Of a stretch of DNA of 64,000 bases, positions 23,778 through 36,290 are shown piece after piece. The DNA comes from Siphonodentalium dalli. Its lineage: Eukaryota; Mollusca; Scaphopoda; Gadilida; Siphonodentaliidae. The stretch lies in contig CP136061.1 of NCBI GenBank assembly GCA_032622095.1, positions 220,629,148 to 220,693,147 on the forward strand. The letters are read 5' to 3'. Position 1 is the first letter of the stretch. The number at the start of each line of letters is the position of its first letter. The notes under the pieces are model-generated. The model was given only the letters and a program-made list of their open reading frames with translations. It was not told where the DNA came from and did not search any database. The position numbers and the translations under genes were made by a program.

Positions 23778-24665
23778 GATCTTGGTGGCGTTACCATTTC
23801 TGACTATGGTTTTATTGTGTTTGTATGTTTGTTTGTTTGTTAGGCTGTTGGCGACCAAACGACTGGACCATCGGAGTTGAAAATTTGTACACAGGAGTAA
23901 TTTTACCCGGGGAATCTTATAAGATATGTCCTGTTGACTTCAAATGTCTTAACAGAGCCCTCATAATTAATGTATATATAGTTTGGCTATAGGCGACCAA
24001 ACGGCTAGACAATCGGAGCTGAATTTTTTTATACATATGTCAATTAACCCGGGAGTGTCGTGGGGTTGTCGTCATTGACATCAGATATCTTAAAAGGCCT
24101 ATACTTATTCATTATTAGATTATTTAAATAATTATTAACATACCTGGAGCTGAAAATTGTTACACATGCGTTAGATGCCTTTGACCTCATTTGACTTAAT
24201 GCGGTACTAGACGATAAATATAGAACGTTTATTATCAGCTAAGAATATATGTGGAAAGTTGGTACAGGGTGGTAATCTGACCCAGTGTTTGTCGTGGGAT
24301 AGGTGCCGTGAATCTCAGATGACTTAAAGGGGCACTAATAACTAATCTATACAAACGGTTGGACCCTGGTCGCCGAAATATCACGGGGTTGGCGCATGTG
24401 ACTTCATATGACTTAAATAACGTTTTATATGCTCAGAAAATATATGGGAAGTATCATAGATATGCCATCACTATGTGACGTTGACATCATATGACTTAAA
24501 CAGGCATTAATAATTAGAAATAAAGAGCGTTTGTTATCAGCTGGATAGTGTCATGCGATAGGTGCTATTTATCTCAAGTTGCTAATAATTAATTTAAACG
24601 AATTGAATGGGCACAAATAATTTTCTCATTCTTTACCCGAGCAACGCCGGGTACCCAAGATAGTG
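23778..24665. mobile_element. Degenerate tandem repeat with Helitron-like tail
   Basis: Five or six loosely related units share GGCGACCAAACG, a GGAGCTGAA word, then CATATGACTTAAA and GCACTAATAATTA. The block ends at a hairpin TACCCGAGCAACGCCGGGTA followed by CCAAGATAGT. Helitrons end in such a GC hairpin close to CTAG; here the last bases are ATAG, so the match is imperfect. It abuts the LINE relic directly. Helitron assignment is tentative. Confidence 0.35.
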
Positions 24666-24922
24666 CTTACATGGAATAAGTTACCAGAAAAGGCCAGAAA
24701 AAGTAAATTGGTAAAAGAATTTTAATCATTTTCAACAGCTGGGCGGACTGAGAGACCACGATATTACGAAGTTACGTACACACGACAAAGCCAGGTAGGT
24801 ATATCACTGACGACTGCGTCTAGGATGCAGCAATCTGAATCATGACCTGCATCGTAATCACCTTCGAGAATCCCCCCTGTGTGTTTGTGGTGAAATTGAA
24901 ACTGTAGCCCACTTCCTTCATT

Positions 24923-26599
24923 AGAGACCTTTCGCAAAACTCACGTTTACGATTACGGATACGGATAGGGTACTACGTCACCAACCTTTGTGTACTTTCT
25001 AATCGTTCTCGTATTTTACTATCCGTAATAACGTTTACGATTTCATGGTTTCTAATAAGCTCAAATAACACCTGAAATTTATTTTCTGCAATATATCACT
25101 TGGCTCCGTTCGAGACTGTATATGTATATCATGTAAACCATACAGCTGTATTGAGCTACGACCTCAATATGCTGTTTAGATTGTCAATCACTGTACTCGT
25201 CGTCGTGAATCACGAGCTTCCCGCGAAATAAGAACGCTATTCACAACGGATAGCCATCGCTGGCTGCGACACAAAACTTTACAGTAAGAGGAGTGCACTA
25301 TGAAACCAGTCGCCAAAAATACAGTATATAGTGTGCGATGCATGATGAGTTTTGAGTGATTATTATGGGCAAGATAGTACACAATATATAGTGAAATTTA
25401 ACAATTATTTAATTCAACAACCCATGGTGGAGTCCTAACGTGTGCAGTTATAGAATGCCTCAGGAGAGCCTAAAGAATGGCATAACCCTATTAATGAATA
25501 GTGAAAGATTTTGTGTTCTTTTCCCCTTTCCCGAATTGAATAGTTCATTCAATTTAATAATATTCGGTTTTCGGTAGAAGTTGGGTTTTATATATCTCTC
25601 TCGTAGAGTCTGTAATGCAGGGCATTTTGAAATTACATGGAATTCATAACCGAGTACTAAGTTACATAAAGTAATCTTTCTATCTAAGTAATCTGAACCT
25701 ACCCTGGATCCCGATTCAACTGGTAAGTAGTGATTTCTGTTCCTGAACCGTAACTAAAAGAATATTTGGCACACCCACCGGCATCACCAAAGATCAGCAG
25801 TCTTTGTTCTTTGCATATCAGATTCCAACAATATTTTTTTTTTGAAATGCCGCTTCTGTTATCAGAATAGAGTAATTGCTCAAAATTAATGCTAACCACA
25901 GTCAACTATATCATAAAATTGCCCCAAACCTGTTATTTATCAACATTTTGTTCAACGAAATTTTGCCGGTTTGCCAAATATCTGGCAAAAATGCAACTTG
26001 ATGCACATCGCTTCTACCGTGTCGACTTTGTTTCGATTTGGTAGTAACAAATCAGAAGTGATGCACATCAGCGAGCTCACCAACCGTATGTCGGATTTCC
26101 TAAACCCAAAGAGGTGAAGCCAAAATCGCATTGAAATCAAATCGCGGACTTGAAGGGGCTTGAACGATGGCGTCGTGGTTGACGTGAGGTCCAAATTCAG
26201 GAACCCCTCTTCCCCATAAGCATAACGTCTATCTGGTCACCCATGCTAACAACGAACTGAATTTCCACCACATATGACCTGGCATTTATACCTGTGTTGC
26301 CACAATATATCACGAGAATCCCGGGTCGTACGTTGTGACTGGTCGAATTATTGACAAAATTAACATGTCATGATTATCGCATTGTTGCATATGAGACGAT
26401 AAGTGAAGTATTAAGGGACTGTATACCAAACACACGCTTTGGGTTGTAAAGGTGGTACGAAATAATGATCGTACGTATTCGTCAAAACTCTTACGCGTAA
26501 TCGTTTTGCGAAAGGACATTTTGGCGATACGGATAGACTTACGACTACGAATAGCTATCCGTATTCGTAATCGTAAACATGAGGATGCGAAAGGTCTCT
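24923..26599. mobile_element. PIF/Harbinger-like element, 1677 bp
   Basis: Inverted ends begin AGAGACCTTTCGCA and continue, after a short mismatch, with CGTTTACGATTACG. A 3-bp duplication ATT flanks them (24920-24922 and 26600-26602). Removing the element and one duplication rejoins the LINE frame as HFLHYCPLY with normal knuckle spacing, which supports the 3-bp duplication over a 2-bp TA. The interior carries a transposase relic at 25952-26194. Harbinger elements usually target TWA, so ATT is slightly unusual. Confidence 0.8.
25952..26194 (-). pseudogene. Harbinger-type transposase N-terminal relic
   Basis: The translation contains LHLFGFRKSDIRLVSSLM, PNRNKVDTVEAMCIKLHF and GKPAKF. Harbinger transposases share an N-terminal region of the form FRFxKxDIxxLxxxL ... 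R ... G.EALCIxLxRLAYPxR, which this follows. The catalytic DDE part is not visible downstream; further minus-strand frames (25699-25905, 25188-25382) are unassigned. It is a decayed internal piece and the element would need another source of transposase. Confidence 0.55.
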
Positions 26600-27039
26600 A
26601 TTACTGTCCCTTATACGAATCCGAAAGACGTGTGCGTTTTGAGAAAATGAACACAATCGTCGAATCAAAAGCATTACTGCAAGGCTCCAACAACAATCTG
26701 TCACTAAAGGAAAACATTTCCACATTCGCCCAAGTACAGAAAAGCATACTACTAACTAATGGGATCAACCCAAACCACCAAGTCCATTTATTACAGAACA
26801 TCACAATTGCATACCATTGTTAAACTTTCCCGGACTAGACTCTTTAATCAAACTACTCGAAGCGTGTACTATTCTGCATTATGTATAAGTACAATTTTAG
26901 GCCTACTGTGCATGATGGCAATTTCTTCCTCAATTCGTTATCTTTCACAAATGATTCTACATCTCAAAATTATTTAATTCTTTGAAAAGCTAGAACATTT
27001 CTTAACCCGTTCTATACTAAACACATTTGATTAGTAATT

Positions 27040-27225
27040 TCCTTGAGAAATGTTCAGATAATAAGTTTTTTTTAAACTTTGAACTTATTATCTGAACATT
27101 TCCCACCAAAGAATATGAAAACTTTTGCATTATCTGTTTGCATGTCTACCATCTGTTTTTGTTACCCGACACCCCTCCAGATGAAGAATAGACCACTCCA
27201 ATGTATACTACTATAACTCGTTAAA
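27040..27225 (+). repeat. Dispersed hairpin repeat, second copy
   Basis: GAAATGTTCAGATAATAA and its inverse surround a T-rich loop, then CACCCCTCCAGATGAAGAAT follows. Same layout as 5915-6090. Confidence 0.7.
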
Positions 27226-27890
27226 GGGGGACTGTACACTAAATCCTAAATGTACTAAATGTATACATAATTTTAACAAAATAAAGAAATTACCAAAAAT
27301 ATAAAACCAAAAAAATCTATTGAATGTAATCATATATATCTCTGTACAAACCCATTCACATATATCGTCAACAATTAAAGTCTATCTTGTACATAATCTT
27401 CAGATTTACTTCACTTATCGGAACCCAAATAACTCTGCACATAAAATTGTCAGAGTCTTCACTTACGCCCGTGCTATGGGATGTAGGGCGGTCCATACAG
27501 AAACAACGAAATAAACAAAACTGTCTCTGCGCATTTGGCTATAGCAGAATTGCGGTATGATGGCGCATTGAATCACATTGAATCACACGCTCTGCCTTGC
27601 GGTTGTTTTCACCCCATATTAAAGCTCGTGGGCTCTTCCCCAAATAATCCATCCAATCAATTCAATCAAAGAAATAACATTAATTCAATTATGTCCGCTT
27701 TTGCCGTGTTCAGACATGACTATTTTCTGTGTGCTATATCTCCAACAACAACAAACCGTGGGGTGAAGGAGAAGATCACTCGATCTTTTCGACCATCCCG
27801 GGCGCTTCGCGCCCATCTACTCACTTTATTATTATACACCAAATCCGGCCATTTATGGGACTATCTCTGTTTATACTCGACAGAAACTGT
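27226..27890. other. No recognisable gene
   Basis: A plus-strand frame of 202 codons starts at 27535 and runs through the palindrome at 27891. Its translation matches nothing I know and it crosses a dispersed repeat, so I do not call it a gene. Confidence 0.45.
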
Positions 27891-27963
27891 GCAACAAATG
27901 AATGAATTGAGCACATGGGTGTATTTTGAACTAATCCATGGCTCAAATTCATTCATTTGTTGC
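27891..27963. repeat. 73-bp hairpin
   Basis: GCAACAAATGAATGAATTGAG at the left pairs with its inverse at the right. Half of the same hairpin recurs at 5760-5855. The sequence from 27964 to 28541 has no recognised feature apart from one TAAAGAGCG word near 28315. Confidence 0.75.
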
Positions 27964-28545
27964 ATATATTATGTTGAGCATAAAGGAGAAGGTCCTATAT
28001 ATATATCCGGATTACAGTACCCCTTTAACTCGTGTAGCATAGGTTTATTTTCTGGAAAAGATACAATTATAGCAATTTTGCATATTTCATTCAAAACAAC
28101 ACTTCCTGATTTACAAAATAATAGTGCAATTATCTCCTTTTGAATTCCAAAAAAATAACATACAAGATCATGTTTTATGCGAGAAAGTCATATATTAACG
28201 TTTTTCGTGGCGTTTTTCAACGGTGAGCCATTGTGGTTGACATTTCAATCCATATATGGTCACTCCTGTTTCTATCTGGGTTTCCCACCTATCTATTTTG
28301 ATGAACAAAACAATAAAGAGCGTCATGGTCAGTATATTCATGGCATAAAACATAAAATGCGTGTGTAATACTTCTAGATGTAAATTTGAAAACATCTTAT
28401 AAATTACTGGTGTATATTTATAGTTCTTCTGGGCAATAAATAGTCTTTCTCGAGCCGCATGCTACGGATCAAGCGTTCCGAAAAAAAATTATATATCGTC
28501 CAAAAATCGGTTTCAGATAACTATGCCATTTGTGACAGCAATTAA

Positions 28546-29038
28546 AGACACGGTTGGCCTTGGCGGTGGGTATCCTGTGAAAATATCTGCACCCGTCAAA
28601 AACCGCCACAAACAGAAAGAACATCAAAATGTAGATAGACTTTGTCCGTATACAAATAAGAAATATCGCACAAACAGTATGTTATGGTCATATGTTTGAC
28701 CATTGTTATGTAAACAAAAGCATAAAAGTTACTTTTCTGGTGTTTGTTTATATTATGATGGTAAACATAAAGAGCGTTCTTTGTTGGTGAATACCTGATA
28801 TGGAACTAATAAAGAGCGTTTATGCCATTTGTGTGTGATTAGCCAGTAGCATTGTGCTGTCTTCTGTAACATAATCAGGCTCTTGCTTGTGTAAAATATA
28901 GTAGGTCTTTATGATAACATGCTGTGTACGCGATGGTCATGGTATATATGAACGGAACTGTATGCGTTTTAATGTTTTTCTGTTTACGGTGTTTGGAACA
29001 AATATGAATATGTTCGACAATTAAGGCCACACGTGCAT
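28546..29038. mobile_element. 493-bp element with TTAA target duplication
   Basis: TTAA flanks the element at 28542-28545 and 29039-29042. Its ends, AGACACGGTTGGCCTT and (inverted) ATGCACGTGTGGCCTT, match at 12 of 16 positions. It carries two TAAAGAGCG words. A truncated copy in inverted orientation lies at 51546-51938, again next to TTAA. TTAA targeting is used by piggyBac and Kolobok groups; which one applies cannot be decided without a transposase. Confidence 0.7.
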
Positions 29039-29042
29039 TTAA

Positions 29043-29887
29043 AATATCTACAATATTTTTATTTTTTTTTTGTTGGTATCGTTGTAGGAAGTATATATCG
29101 CCCCAAACAATGGGTCCGTGCATGTTTTTTTTTTTTTTTTTAGAAAATGTTTAGCTTTGACAGAACTGTACTGTCTTAATCTCTTTGTTGCATGAGACGG
29201 ATTTTTGTTTACGCCGTGTGAAATTACTAATGTCAAAACTGAGGCCTGAAGATGTCAAACCGCCTTTGAATAAGACGCAGATTGCTATCGTAAATGTTGC
29301 AAAATTTAACACAAACATCTGAAGCATTCAGTTATTAAGTTTGGTATTATAGGCAAGCCTATTTCGTCCCAGGGTTCACGATCTCAAACAAGGGTGACAG
29401 ACAGAGATTGATAATTATTCATGTTTCCAGAAGAACTGCAGTAATACTTCATGCGGAAGTAAGTCAGTCAGTATGACGCCCCGACGGCCATTGGGATTTC
29501 ATCGGTAGTTTCAATTTCTAAGCTATTCGTGTATAACGTCTGAGCTACATAGAAACCTGCCGTGGCCTTAGGGGGCAGTGTATTCTGCTTGTGTGACGAA
29601 ACGTATCGAAATGTGACATGGTCGGCTGAAAGTGCGGGGGACGTGCCATGATCAGAAGATTCTACGTCAAATTATAGGGACCTTTCGTCTCCAAATGCGT
29701 TGATTTATTTAGCGATATATCTCAAGAGACCTAACTCTATTTTAAAATTATGACTCATCGCATGCCACGTTAAATCGCCCTTTTGATTCCACGTAAAACC
29801 CTATGTAACACGTACCGCGTGTGTGGTTACAATGTCACAATACGTGTGTTGCGTTACTGCATGTGCTGCAGATTGGAGACTAATATT
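29043..29887. other. No recognisable gene
   Basis: T runs near 29059 and 29126; no protein or repeat recognised. Confidence 0.5.
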
Positions 29888-30035
29888 ATCCATCATGACA
29901 TGGGGTGTGGGATGGAAAAATCTCACCCGAGGGGCCAGATATTTGGGCCGGACACGAGGCTTGCCGAGTGTCCGGACCAAATATCTGGCCCCGAGGGTGA
30001 GATTTTTCCATCACACAACCCAGGTCATGATGGAT
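29888..30035. repeat. 148-bp GC-rich palindrome
   Basis: Arms of about 70 nt run ATCCATCATGAC ... GGGCCAGATATTTGG and back, with a CGAGGCTTGCCGAG centre. Few mismatches are seen, so it is either recent or maintained. It is markedly richer in GC than its surroundings. Confidence 0.85.
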
Positions 30036-30975
30036 CATTTTTCTCCCAACCCAAGAGCCACATTCCGATTTTTTGTTTTATACCGATCATTCCAGTAGCT
30101 TCGTAACGGTATATCTGGGGAGAAATCTGATGCGTTATTCGTGATTAACTGGGATGATGTCGGTATATACCAAAGGTATATACTATATAAACAAAGCGCG
30201 GTACCCGTGCGCGCAGGGTTAATACGTTAGAGTGAAATCGACACGGTCTTGTGAAAACGACATGGATACGTCACATCGTTGCACCTGCATAAATTCCGAG
30301 AAACGCGCGTATTGATATGAAGTATATACAACTGGACTAATCGTGTTTGTCATCGGAAATGACCATATCGATACCATTTAGAAAAGGAAACATGTGAATA
30401 TATGACAGACAAATGTTAGTTAGACGCGTTCGACGATTTATTGCAACGATGGCAACTGTTCGAATGTGGAATTATTTCGTTCGTCATTTGTGAAGCGGCT
30501 ATTGTTTACCTGTTACGAAATGGGCCAGTGGTACCAGTTTCGCTTGGGGTCTTCCGTTTTATGGAATATGTTCGCAAATTAGTCGTTTATATTTCATGTT
30601 ATATATGCAACTCTGTGTCTGCAAGTGAGGTTATGTTGAAGGTTTTTCGTGATTAACAGTTGAGGCTTATCACCATTTGTATTAGCGTCCACGAATTCGT
30701 CCGTATTTATTTACTTGAAACGTGAAGCGTAACTGGTTGGTCGCCATTGTTTTTATCTGTTTTAATTCACACAGAACATGATGACGGATAGTTAAATTAG
30801 TTCCGGCTCTTAATTAAATAGGTAAAGCAGTCACGTGGGTGGTGTGAGATAGTTGGTCACGTGTTATGTGAGACAGGGAAATCTCACCCAGCTATCTCAC
30901 ACTGGCTGCCTGTGCTAAAGTGTTTAGGGGGTGGGAGAAAGTATTGTCCGTCATTTAGTTATTGTGATACAATAA
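30036..30975. other. No recognisable gene
   Basis: Short open frames only. An imperfect inverted pair with GTGTGAGATAG and CTATCTCACAC lies at 30840-30905. Confidence 0.5.
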
Positions 30976-30989
30976 TAACAGCTAACAGT

Positions 30990-33050
30990 ATAACAATAAC
31001 ATGATTTTTGAGGGCGTTATGGTTTATTAACGGCCCGGCAGGAATGATTAACAGCCCAAGGGCCTATTGGCGGCCCGAGACGAAGTCGAGGGCCGCTAAT
31101 AGGCCCGATGGCTGTTAATCATTCCAGAGGGCCGTTAATAAACCATAATGCCCGATACGATCATGTTATTACTATTATTACCACATATTTGGATATTTGA
31201 CCCAGCGGAATATGAAGTAGATTGAAGTAGATTAAGAGAGAGATATTTCCAAGAATATATAAATAAAAACCAGCATTGAAAACGAGTGACAAACGATGAG
31301 AGTTTGACAGCTAAAGTTATTTATACATATTTACGATTGAGACAATAATTCAACCATATAGCGTGATTTTCAATCATAAAACCACTACAGTGTGAGGAAA
31401 ATATGGTACATTTTCCCATTAATTTGAATAAACACGGTCAGTATGATGTTGAAGCGACGTAACTCGCGTGATAATAAACGAGATCTAACTTCCTGTCAGT
31501 TGCCGGGCCGCGGGCCGATAATGAACAGAGCTTTTCGTTATCGGCCCGCGGCCCGGTGTTTTGGTAACAATATAACAATAACATGATTTTTGAGGGCGTT
31601 ATGGTTTATTAACGGCCCGGCTGGAATTATTAACAGCCCGAGGGCCTATTAGCGGCCCGAGACGAAGTCGAGGGACACTAATAGGCACGAGGGATGTTAA
31701 TCATTCCAGAGGGCCGTTAATAAACCATAATGCCCGATGAAATCATGTTATTACTATTATTACCACAGTTTTGGACATTTGACACATTTGAGGATTCAGT
31801 GGAATAATGAAGTAGATTAAGAGAGAAATATTTTCAAGAACATTTAAATTTGATATCATTTGACTTGTCAGCTGACACGGAGTCTCGAAAATAGATCAGG
31901 GAAAAAACCAGCATTGCAGACGAGTAACAAACAATGAGAGGTTGACAGCTAAAATTATTAATGCATACTTACGCTTGATACAATAATTTAATCATATAGC
32001 GTTAATTCCAATCATAAAACCACTATAGTGTCGGGAAAATCGGATACATCTTCCCATTATTTCTTGAAATAAACACGCCAGATCGGAAGTTGAAGGGACG
32101 GTAACTCGCGCGATAATAAACGAGATCTAGTTTCCGGGCGGCGGGCCGATAATGAACTAGGCTTCTCATTATCGGCCCGCGGCCCGCTGTTTTTGGTAGC
32201 AATACGCTATTTGGAACGCCCCGAAAAACATTATCAATGGCCTAGAGAACGTCCTATAAAGTGGTAATAATATAACAATAACATGATTTTTTAGGGCGTT
32301 ATGGTTTATTAACGGCCCGGCTGGAATTATTAACAGCCCAAGGGCCCATAAGCGGCCCGAGACGAAGTCGAGGGACGCTAATAGGCCCGAGGGCTGTTAA
32401 TCATTCCAGAGGGCCGTTAATAAACCATAATGCCCGATGAAATCATGTTATTACTATTATTACCACAGTTTTGGACATTTGACCCATTTGAGGATTTAGT
32501 GGAATCATGAAGTAGATTAAGAGAGAAATATTTTCAAGAACATTTAAATTTGATATCATTTGACTTGTCAGCTGACACGGACTGACGGAGTCTCGAAAAT
32601 AGGACAGGGGAAAAACCAGAATTGGAGACGAGTAACAACCAATGAGAGGTTGACAGCTAAAATTATCAATGCATACTTACGCTTGATACAATAATTCAAT
32701 CATATAGCGTGAATTCCAATCATAAAACCACTATAGTGTCGAGGAAATCGGATACATCTTCCCATTATTTTCTTGAAATAAACACGCCAGATCGGAAGTT
32801 GAAGGGACGTAACTCTCGCGATAATAAACGAGATCTATAGTTTCCGGGCGGCGGGCCGATATTGAACTAGGCTTCTCATTATCGGCCCGCGGCCCGCTGT
32901 TTTGGTAACAATACGCTATTTTGAACGCCCCGAAAAACATTATCAATGGCGTAGAGAACGCCCTATAAAGTGGTAATAATACGCTATTTTGAACGCCCCG
33001 AAAAACGTTATCAATAGCCTATAGAGAACGCCCTATAACGTGGTAATAAT
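30990..33050. repeat. Three-unit tandem array of paired hairpins
   Basis: Units start at about 30990, 31572 and 32272, each with ATAACAATAACATGATTTT. Each unit has hairpin alpha, about 150 bp with GGGCGTTATGGTTTATTAAC tips and GC-rich inner arms (31014-31166, 31590-31745, 32293-32443). Each also has hairpin beta, about 65 bp with CGGGCCGATA arms (31498-31562, 32130-32195, 32843-32905). Units 2 and 3 add a block with ACGCTATTTTGAACGCCCCG, duplicated after unit 3. No protein is encoded. Confidence 0.85.
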
Positions 33051-34246
33051 AACGGTTAACAGTAACTGGTGGTACATGTATGTCGCCCTGTGGCGTTGCG
33101 TGCCCAATGAGTCTACCTGAACATTTAACCGCAATAGCTCACATGCGGTTGTACATCAAGCTTTCCAACTTTTTTTAATTTCCAATATGATACCACCCAA
33201 AGGTTGGAATTTGTTCAAAGGTTACCAATTTTAGTCAACCCATTTCACAGATTGTAGGAATATACACCTATTTGAAACCTGGTCTCCAAGTAGCAGATTT
33301 AACATTAATTCGGTTAGAAAATCTCTATCTGAACAATTCCAACGTGTACGGAAAATTCCAATAGGTGTGCCAGGCATGAAATGTTCAAAGGGATAAACAT
33401 TTTAACGAAATTTGGGGTGAGAGACCCTGAGACATTCCATCTACTGTTAACGCCACAACCATAACATTCGTACCAGCTTTTCACTGGCAATCACGCCATT
33501 CTTAGTTTGCTGCCATCCTGTCAAACCTCGCTGTTTAGCCACGTGCTATAAGTAGTGTACTATAATAGTCTAACAAGAAAAGCAATGTCAGAAATGGTAA
33601 CGCGCTCAAGATCATATATTATATACCCATCATTGTAATTATAGAATATAAACAATATTGGTTTCGCGAATGACCAACTCAGAATTCCGTTAAAATAACA
33701 ACCAGCATCTAATTAACGAACCGGCGGCCGACTCGGCCGTCTCCGACCACAACCCCCAGTGGGCTGCGGAACGAAAAATGTCTATAAAAGTTGAAATATA
33801 AGACTTACAAATTATCTTTTTCATTTCTTTTATTTGTAATTGACATAGCTTGTCACAAACAAAAAATCAACATTATTGACATTATAATGTAACGGACAAT
33901 AAATTCCCAACTACACCGTTTACCGGACTCGGCCTCCGGTTCGCAGTTCGACTTTTAATCCTCCCAAAAATTCCCATTCTATAAATAAAACACCCATGGG
34001 CCCAGGCGAAACAAGAATCTATATATTAGTATACACGCGGCGCGCGTAATGATCGGCTATATATCATGGAATTATGAGTTTCGATTCGTTGTTCAGGATG
34101 ATACGCAGCTCAGCTATCGGTGTAGGGGATTCATATCTTAATGGATGTTCCACCGTCGGCCGAGGGTTGCTTTGTTCGTCGATATAACACTCAATCGCAG
34201 CCTGGTGGGGTGGGGCAATGGATAGAAATAATTATGTGAACTTGTA
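33051..34246. other. No recognisable gene
   Basis: No open frame of note. A GC-richer patch with GGCGGCCGACTCGGCCG lies near 33722. Confidence 0.5.
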
Positions 34247-34250
34247 TTAA

Positions 34251-34380
34251 CCCTTTGAGTGCCAGGGGCCGATCTCATCGGCCCTAAACCTACAAAATAA
34301 GTCTGTTAAAGAATATAAGAATAAATTATTAAAATTGTAAAAAATTGTAAAAAAAAAAAAAAAAAAGCGCCTGAGAAATA
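34251..34380. mobile_element. Left end of a piggyBac-like MITE
   Basis: TTAA (34247-34250) is followed by CCCTTTGAGTGCCAGGGGCC and a small GGGCCGAT hairpin, then A-rich repeats. The matching right end was not found. Confidence 0.45.
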
Positions 34381-34744
34381 GAACGAGACCAGAAAAAAAT
34401 TCGAAGGGCTCAAAATTCCGGTTCTATATATATTCATAAAATACCACGGTTTGTTTTATTTTTTGTTTAATTATATGAGGAAAGGGGCGTTCTAAGTTAT
34501 TATAACTTGTGCCCCAATACCAATTGTACTTAAATGATAGAATGAATTATGTTTGAACTGATCAAATACCACAATTTGTCGATATTAACGCCGCGTTAAC
34601 TCCTTTGGGGTGTGTGTCCTGCTTACAATTGTAATAGATATCGTTTTTTATATTTTTTTTGTCAGCGCATGACCATTCATATCGGTCGATAAATACACGA
34701 AAAATCGACATACAGACTATATATTCTACATGCTTGTACCACAA

Positions 34745-34860
34745 TTATTTATAGCATTGTTCCAGCTGTTTTCGATGTTTCGATCAGAAATGAGACAATC
34801 TCTGTTTATGAATATTGTAACAGGAAAATACTAACAAAGAACCACTTTTTAACTCATTAA
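34745..34860 (-). repeat. Degenerate R2 fragment
   Basis: TTTCGATCAGAAATGAGACA and the AACAGGAAAATACTAACA stretch follow the order of the R2 copy at 16655-17035 with many changes. Confidence 0.45.
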
Positions 34861-35270
34861 CCCTTTCATAACTGGAGCTTCCTGAAATTGTGTGAAAACC
34901 CTGTGGCAATGCATTCTCTTGTATATGCGAGTCGACCATAGTCGATGCATTGGCCTAACAATTTTTTTATAATTGATAAAGAATGTAAGAAAAAATTATA
35001 AAAAATTATAAAAAATGTGTTAAAGAATGTAAGAAAAAATTATTTTAAAAAATGATAAAATTGTTAAAGAATGTAAGAAAAAATTATAAAAAATGATAAC
35101 AATTGCCAAAGAATGTAAGAAAAAAATAATGAAAAAATAATGATAAAAAATTGTTAGTCAAATGCATTATCTTATATATGTGAGGCGACCTATGATCGAC
35201 TCGCATATATAAGAGAATGCATTGGCACAGGGTTTATATGTTGCGCCAGGCAGCTCCCGTCATGAAAGAG
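34861..35270. mobile_element. piggyBac-like MITE, eroded
   Basis: TTAA at 34857-34860 precedes CCCTTTCATAACTGGAGCTT. The right end carries the inverse with changes and ATAA in place of TTAA. It has one broken and one nearly complete AATGCATT hairpin. Between them, 34965-35150 is an internal array of GAATGTAAGAAAAAATTAT units. Confidence 0.7.
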
Positions 35271-35274
35271 ATAA

Positions 35275-36290
35275 GTATATTTAAGAACCATGCCAGTTTC
35301 ATACTTCCCCACATATTTATTTATAAACTGGCAATTGGGGCACGAAGGATACATGTTTCAAACTTGCCGTCAAGTTAATACGAACTGCAAGTTTATTCTT
35401 CTCTCGATGCCAGCACGAACAAATAAATACAATACCGTGACGTGCATCACGAATAATGTGCGTTCCATGTGATTGCAGTTTGAACTACAGGAACTTGTAA
35501 TTCGCAACCTGCTTAATAATTCACTCCATCATCGGGTCCTTTTGGTTTGACCGCAAATTATTGCCACACGGTGGAATCAAATGAGACTCAGTTATTCATA
35601 ATCATGTCTCCAGTCAACTTTTTATGACGACTTCATGGGTTTCGAATAATCAGCATCGATTCAGTCAAAGCATGCCGTGACAAAGATGTCAGTCAGACGT
35701 CATTTTTTTTCTTTCCTTTTGAGCGCGAATGACCACGCAAATTCGTTTTTACGTTAACATGCTGGGATATCGCGACATCGACATGATCGCCATGGACTGG
35801 GGACACAGAGGGCCTGAAAAGGTCACTCTCACCAAAACGTTTTAAAGGGTACACAGGTTTTGAAAAGGTGCTGAAGAGTACACAGTTTATGAAGTCTCAT
35901 AAATCACGTTCACTTATCGTGTCTGTCATAATTTATGATAGAGAATAATTGATTACCTTCCAATGATCATTAAATTGAATTGAAATCAAACTGCTGATGG
36001 ACGCCAGTTTTTCACTTGAGGTAACTGCGTTATAGTGCCGATCACAAACTCTGTGCACCCTTCAGCTCATTTTCAAAACATGTGTAACCTTCAGCACATT
36101 TTTAGTGAGAGTGGTCCCTTCACTCGCAGTGGTCACGCCCTGAGCCCCCCCCCCTATTTGTGAGCTTATTGAAGTATCCTCATGTGTTTTGTATATTGAC
36201 GAAATATTCAGGGTTCATATACGGTTTGGACTCAGTTACGAGACTAACCGAGTCAATCGGGCGAACAAATATTCCAATGATCGCCTCTGA
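35275..36290. other. No recognisable gene
   Basis: Short open frames only; no recognised domain or repeat. Confidence 0.5.

Larger units (their letters stand above)
24667..26960 (+). mobile_element. LINE 3' end, split by a DNA transposon
   Basis: The plus strand encodes WNKLPEKARKSKLVKEF, then HSRLRLGCSNLNHDLHRNH and SPLCVCGEIETVAHFLH up to 24922. After the insertion it continues YCPLYESERRVRFEKMN. The CxCG...H...C knuckle is the C terminus of CR1/Jockey-group LINE polymerases. One frameshift lies before LRLGC. The open frame ends at 26823; 26824-26960 is probable 3' untranslated sequence. The upstream polymerase is missing, so this was a 5'-truncated insertion. Confidence 0.8.

Noticed and set aside
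27535-28143. 202-codon plus-strand open frame
   Set aside because: It runs through a dispersed palindrome and has no recognisable domain; most likely open by chance.
29783-30106. 107-codon plus-strand frame
   Set aside because: It spans the 148-bp palindrome; the reading frame is a by-product.
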